Below are positions 60,532 to 64,000 of a stretch of 64,000 nucleotides of DNA, piece by piece (within the stretch, counting starts at the first letter, position 1; each line of letters begins with the position of its first letter). The position numbers and the translations under genes are program-made. Below the pieces are notes generated by a model. It did not search any database. It had not been told where the DNA came from and saw only the letters and a program-made list of their open reading frames with translations. Origin of the DNA: Amorphochlora amoebiformis (lineage: Eukaryota; Cercozoa; Chlorarachniophyceae); NCBI GenBank assembly GCA_054601695.1, contig BAAHQB010000107.1, positions 496,001 through 560,000 of the forward strand, given 5' to 3'.

Positions 60532-62367
60532 AGGCCCAAAACGAGGCTTCACACGCCAGGCCAGCTTGTTTCCAGGGGTAAACATATGTGTGTGTATATA
60601 TATATATATATATAATATATATATTATATATATATATATATTATATATATGAGTGTATACTTTTAGATTTGACGCCAAAATTCTGAGTCACAGGGATTGC
60701 GGATTTATCAAGTACTGTATTCAGGTTAATAACACACAATTGTACATTCCTCACACTCTCTCTCTCATTCTCTCCCAACCTCACCCTCTCTCTTCCTCTT
60801 TCTCTCTCTTACGTTCTTTCTTCTCTTCGCCCGTCCACTTATACAAATATATATATCTCTCTTTCTCTTCTTCTCTCCTCTAAAACCCAAACCCTAACCC
60901 TAGCCCTAACAGAGTCGATGGTCCTCGGACTAAGATATGCTAATCTGATCCTAAAACATTATTCCTACTTCTAATCTCACGTTTAACCCTTTTAATCCTA
61001 ACCGTGAGCCGAATCTAAACCCTAACCCTAACCCTAACCCTAACCCTAACCGAATGAATGGTCCTCGGACTAAGACATGCTGAATAATCTGATTCTAACC
61101 CTAACCCTAACCCTGAGCCTGAACAACTTAACCCTAACCTTAACCCAAACCCTATCTCTCGCCCAACATTATCCCTAACTAACCTTAGCTTTAACCCTGC
61201 TATCGCTAACCCTAACCCTAACCCTAACCCTAACCCTAACTCCATCCCCAAGATACTAACGTTCTCAACTCTATATAAACCTAAGACTAAGAACCCTAAC
61301 CCTAACCCTAACCCAAAGTTCTAACGTTTTAATCTTAATCTAAACCCTAGGCCTAAGAGTAAGCAATCCTAACCCTTATCCTAACCCTAATCGAAAGTTC
61401 TGACGTTCTAACCTTAGTACAAATCTTCTACCTAGGACTAGGCAACCCTAGCCCTAACCTCACCCTAACCCTCACCCTATCCCTAATCCAAACCCTAACC
61501 GAGTCAATGGTCCTCGGACTAAGACAGGCTGAATAATCTGATCCTAACCCTAACCAAACATCTAATATTTCAACTTCATGTAGACCGCGTAAGCAATCTT
61601 AACTTTAATCTTATCCGTACCCCCAACCGAAAGTTCTAGCATTCTAACCATAATATAAACCATGTACCTAAGACTAAGCAACCCTAACCCTAACCCTAAC
61701 CCTAACCCTAATCCCAACCCAAAGTTCTAACGTTCTAACCTTAATATAACTAAGAGTAAGCAACCCTAACTCTTAGCGCCAACCCTAACCCAAACCCTAA
61801 CCTAATCCTATGCCAAAGTTCTAACGTTCTAACCTTGATATAAATCCTAAGGCTAAGACTATGCAACCCTAACCCTAACTCCAATCCTAACCCTAATCCC
61901 AAACCTAAAGTTCTTACGTTCTAACCATAATGTTAACCATGTACCTAAGACTAACCAACCCTAACCCTAACCCTTACCCAAAGTTCCAACGTTCTAACCT
62001 TAATATAAACCTTAAGCCTAAGAGTAAGCAACTCTAACCCTAACCCTAACCCTAATCCCAAACCCAAAGTTCTTATGTTCGAAACATAATATTAACCATG
62101 TACCTGAGACTAAGCAACCCTAACCACAACCCTAACCCTAACACTAACCCTAACCCAAAGTTCTAACGTTCTAACCTTAATATAAACCCTAAGTCTAAGA
62201 GTAAGCAACTCTAACTCTAACCCTAACCCTAACCCTAACCCTAACCGAAAGTTCTAAAGTTGCATTCTTGATATAAACCCTATATAAGTATAAGCAACCT
62301 TACTACTATTAGGTGACAAATCCCGAGGGAACACGATGGAGAATCTTTACTCGATATAGTCTTCTGC

Positions 62368-62430
<63 letters not shown>

Positions 62431-62848
62431 ATATGTGTATGTGTATATGTGTGTGTGTGTGTATAAAAATATATATGTGTATGTGTGTGCAATATATACT
62501 AATATACATACATATACATATATATATATATATATACATGCACGTATGTATGCACTTATGTATGTATACATGTATGTACGTATGAATGTATATGTATAGA
62601 TATATTGTACATGTATGTAAGTGTACACATGATGGATTACTTGATATAGTCTTCTGCGGTATATGTGTGTATATATGTATATATGTAAATGTGTGTGTAT
62701 ATGTATATATATATATATATATTGTATATATATATATATATATGTATGTATGTGTGTATGTGTGTAGTATGTATATACGTATGTCTGTATGTATGTATTT
62801 ATGCATATGTATATATTATGGAGAATCTTCACTCGATATAGACTTCTG

Positions 62849-62895
<47 letters not shown>

Positions 62896-62955
62896 ATTAT
62901 GGTTGCTTGTTGTAGTATGTAGGCTAGGCTCGATATTTTGACATGCTAGCATACG

Positions 62956-63027
<72 letters not shown>

Positions 63028-63090
63028 CATACATATATATATATATATATACATACATACAAATACAATATATATCTATTATATATATGT

Positions 63091-63125
<35 letters not shown>

Positions 63126-63858
63126 GCATATACATACATACATACATACACAAACACATACATGCATACATACAACAGAAAGCTCCACCTAACTCTAATC
63201 AAGTACGAAGCGGTCCAGAGACAAAGGGAGGATGGGAAGATTCCGTTTCCCCCAAAGCGTTTCTTCTTCAACAAAGCTGAAACGTTCGTTCGAAACCGAA
63301 AGGTTTGGGAATGGGTGGTCATGTGTTATTGTTTTTTCTTTTTTTTTGGGAAGAGGGTAGAGAGGGGAAGAGAGGGTCAGGGGAAGGAGAGAGTTCGCTC
63401 ATGACGGTGTGTTGAGTATGTATGTGTGTGTGTATATGTATTAAGTTTAAATATATATATATATATTTATATATATATATATATATGTATTTAAATATAT
63501 ATATTCAAATATATATATATATACATTATATTATATATAATATATTATATATATATGTGTGTGAATATGTATTATATATATTAAAACGACCTCCACATAT
63601 AATTAACTACATGCTCTTGCATCTAGTACAATCAATTCGTTTTACATCTTTAGAGATAATACTTTCATTATATCTTGGTATATATACATACACGTAAATA
63701 TATATATATATATATATTGTATATAATATATATATATATATATATATATTGTATATAATATATATATATATAATATATACATATATATATGTTATATAAA
63801 TCAGAGTGACCTCCAGGCGTACATCAACTACTTGTTTTCGCATCTCGGCTTTCTTCAG
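49693..63858 (+). CDS. TPX2-motif and PX-domain protein, 3' end outside window
   Basis: Thirty-three exons: 49693-49798, 50067-50135, 50360-50476, 50793-50887, 51054-51122, 51350-51402, 51484-51548, 51720-51756, 51912-51963, 52138-52185, 52544-52653, 53095-53149, 53709-53789, 54375-54455, 55114-55150, 55456-55526, 55741-55782, 55953-55988, 56627-56725, 56773-56863, 56992-57042, 57371-57430, 57822-57851, 58018-58066, 58294-58306, 58594-58647, 59290-59336, 59556-59580, 60534-60577, 60667-60724, 62313-62368, 63179-63302, 63805-63858; 693 aa so far, all phases consistent. Residues 1-235 are basic and serine-rich. About 240-290 is a TPX2 motif ([20 protein letters not shown]), typical of microtubule-associated proteins. 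About 535-590 is a probable coiled coil ([18 protein letters not shown]). From about 597 is a phosphoinositide-binding PX domain: [38 protein letters not shown], the PFPPKR proline loop, [19 protein letters not shown] role linking membranes to microtubules is inferred. A stop at 59338-59340 would end a shorter protein if exon 59290 is not spliced. Confidence 0.85.
53709..54235 (+). repeat. Three donor-side echoes of exon 53709-53789
   Basis: The exon end plus intron start (ACGTCCGACTACCCCAAAGG then TATATAAAATATA) is recopied at about 53881-53935, 54069-54110 and 54184-54232, increasingly diverged, in the following intron. The first copy even keeps the downstream TATGTTTTTTT word. Confidence 0.9.
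54375..54845 (+). repeat. Two donor-side echoes of exon 54375-54455
   Basis: The exon end (CTCCTGTTGAATCATCAAAA ... GGGCAAATATGAGGT) is copied at about 54613-54661 (5' part of the unit) and 54788-54843 (longer, down to GGGCAAGTATGAGCT, where the donor GT has become CT). Confidence 0.9.
56208..56600 (-). other. Minus-strand coding-like, internally duplicated segment nested in an intron
   Basis: Non-TA sequence inside the intron 55989-56626. On the minus strand an open frame (56316-56504) reads two related coiled-coil-like units of about 27 residues, beginning [19 protein letters not shown] and [17 protein letters not shown]. At DNA level the unit starting AGTCTA(A/T)CAAGCT is repeated about 75 bp apart. 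A second minus frame (56239-56328) lies just beyond. The left end (56208-56236, TTGTTGCAGCCTCTTCTTCA) is shared with 44047-44075 in a splicing-factor intron, suggesting a dispersed element or a decayed nested gene. Identity unknown. Confidence 0.35.
57026..57622 (+). repeat. Donor-side echoes of exons 56992-57042 and 57371-57430
   Basis: AATAAACACGGTATATACGC of the first exon end recurs at 57169-57198 (CGTAAACACGGTATATACAC) and more weakly at 57303-57325. The second exon end recurs at about 57577-57622 (GACGCCATTATTACTGGAAC). Confidence 0.75.
58800..59200. repeat. CT-rich tract in an intron
   Basis: Dense CTCTCT/CTTTCTC sequence on the + strand (58807-59005 and 59100-59190) with a GA patch at 59026-59095. 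It lies between exons 58594-58647 and 59290-59336. Serine/leucine open frames here are artefacts. Confidence 0.85.
59357..59505 (+). repeat. Short tandem units TCACGCTCTCTTGTCACAC
   Basis: At least five imperfect copies of TCACGCTCTCTT(G/A)TCACAC, with spacers of 5 to 25 bases, between exons 59290-59336 and 59556-59580. The intron then ends in a short telomere-like stretch (CCATAACCTAACCCTAATTC). Confidence 0.8.
59997..60440 (+). repeat. Hexamer TATATG arrays bounded by a 40-bp repeat
   Basis: Two blocks of (GTATAT)n, at 60119-60190 and 60305-60397, in the intron 59581-60533. A unit reading TTGATACAGTGTGCACCAGA and continuing to AAACCCTATCCGATAT occurs at 59997-60036, partly at 60102-60117, and again at 60398-60436. 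It matches no exon in the window. Confidence 0.85.
60885..62300 (-). repeat. Large interstitial telomere-like array (CCCTAA) inside an intron
   Basis: About 1.4 kb of CCCTAA repeats with a higher-order structure. The left part (60885-61560) carries three copies of the conserved block (60911-60951, 61051-61095, 61501-61543). The right part (61235-62290) carries about ten copies of a roughly 110-bp unit containing AAAGTTCTAACGTTCTAACC then TAAGACTAAGCAACCCTAAC. The array lies between exons 60667-60724 and 62313-62368 of the TPX2-PX gene, so that gene would have to transcribe it as intron. Confidence 0.92.
62313..62950 (+). repeat. Donor-side echoes of exon 62313-62368
   Basis: The exon end (GGAGAATCTTTACTCGATAT ... 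CTTCTGCGGT) is copied at about 62629-62662 and 62817-62852, with a more doubtful trace at 62893-62945, in the following intron between (TA)n and (TATG)n tracts. Confidence 0.85.
63581..63858 (+). repeat. Acceptor-side echo of exon 63805-63858
   Basis: AACGACCTCCACATATAATT at about 63585 continues as a diverged copy of the exon start (AGTGACCTCCAGGCGTACAT), 220 bases upstream, in the preceding intron. Confidence 0.8.
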
Positions 63859-63861
63859 GTG

Positions 63862-63964
<103 letters not shown>

Positions 63965-64000
63965 AATACATATATATATATATATATGTATAGTTAATAT

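Noticed and set aside
61015-61251. Minus-strand frame of Gly/Leu and Val/Arg dipeptides
   Set aside because: Translation of telomere-like repeats.

Overview
The window is nuclear DNA of a eukaryote, most likely a unicellular protist or alga that I cannot name. Evidence: short exons (13-260 nt, one of 758) joined in consistent reading phase by GT...AG introns, no ribosome-binding sites or operons, many TTAGGG-type repeats, and eukaryote-only families (MAPKKK-type kinase, CWC16/YJU2 splicing factor, TPX2 and PX domains, XK-related and Argonaute-like proteins). Exons are mixed-composition. Most introns are dominated by (TA)n microsatellites that often run right up to the splice sites (donor GTATAT, acceptor TATATAG). 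All long open frames of tyrosine/isoleucine or serine/leucine repeats are read-through of these tracts.

Layout: 140-5744 (+) 3' part of a SAM-dependent methyltransferase-like gene, followed by a TTAGGG-type array; 6271-8798 (+) a small unknown gene; 10091-16894 (-) a complete 17-exon aldo/keto reductase of the L-galactose dehydrogenase type; 17248-30822 (+) a 26-exon protein kinase of the MAPKKK group with a predicted transmembrane segment; 32484-34962 (-) a multi-pass membrane protein resembling the XK-related family; 35053-36629 (+) a protein with an Argonaute PAZ-like region but no PIWI domain; 37793-48485 (-) a CWC16/YJU2/CCDC130-type splicing factor; 49134-49492 (+) a small two-exon gene; 49693 to beyond 63858 (+) a large gene joining a TPX2 motif, a coiled coil and a PX domain, open at the right edge.

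The genes look like unrelated housekeeping and signalling functions and not a pathway cluster. Two neighbouring pairs are divergent with short shared upstream regions (16895-17247 and 34963-35052).

Two structural themes stand out. First, many exon ends are echoed: degenerate copies of the exon edge plus its splice junction lie in the adjacent intron, in the same orientation, separated by (TA)n. Donor-side copies are always in the downstream intron and acceptor-side copies always in the upstream intron. I count about 29 by eye. Second, interstitial telomere-like arrays occur near both ends of the window in opposite orientation. They share a non-telomeric block of about 43 bp, and shorter telomere-like stretches lie inside several introns.

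Exon models were assembled by eye from splice consensus, phase agreement and protein resemblance. They need transcript support, and family names rest on motif recognition, not on a database search.
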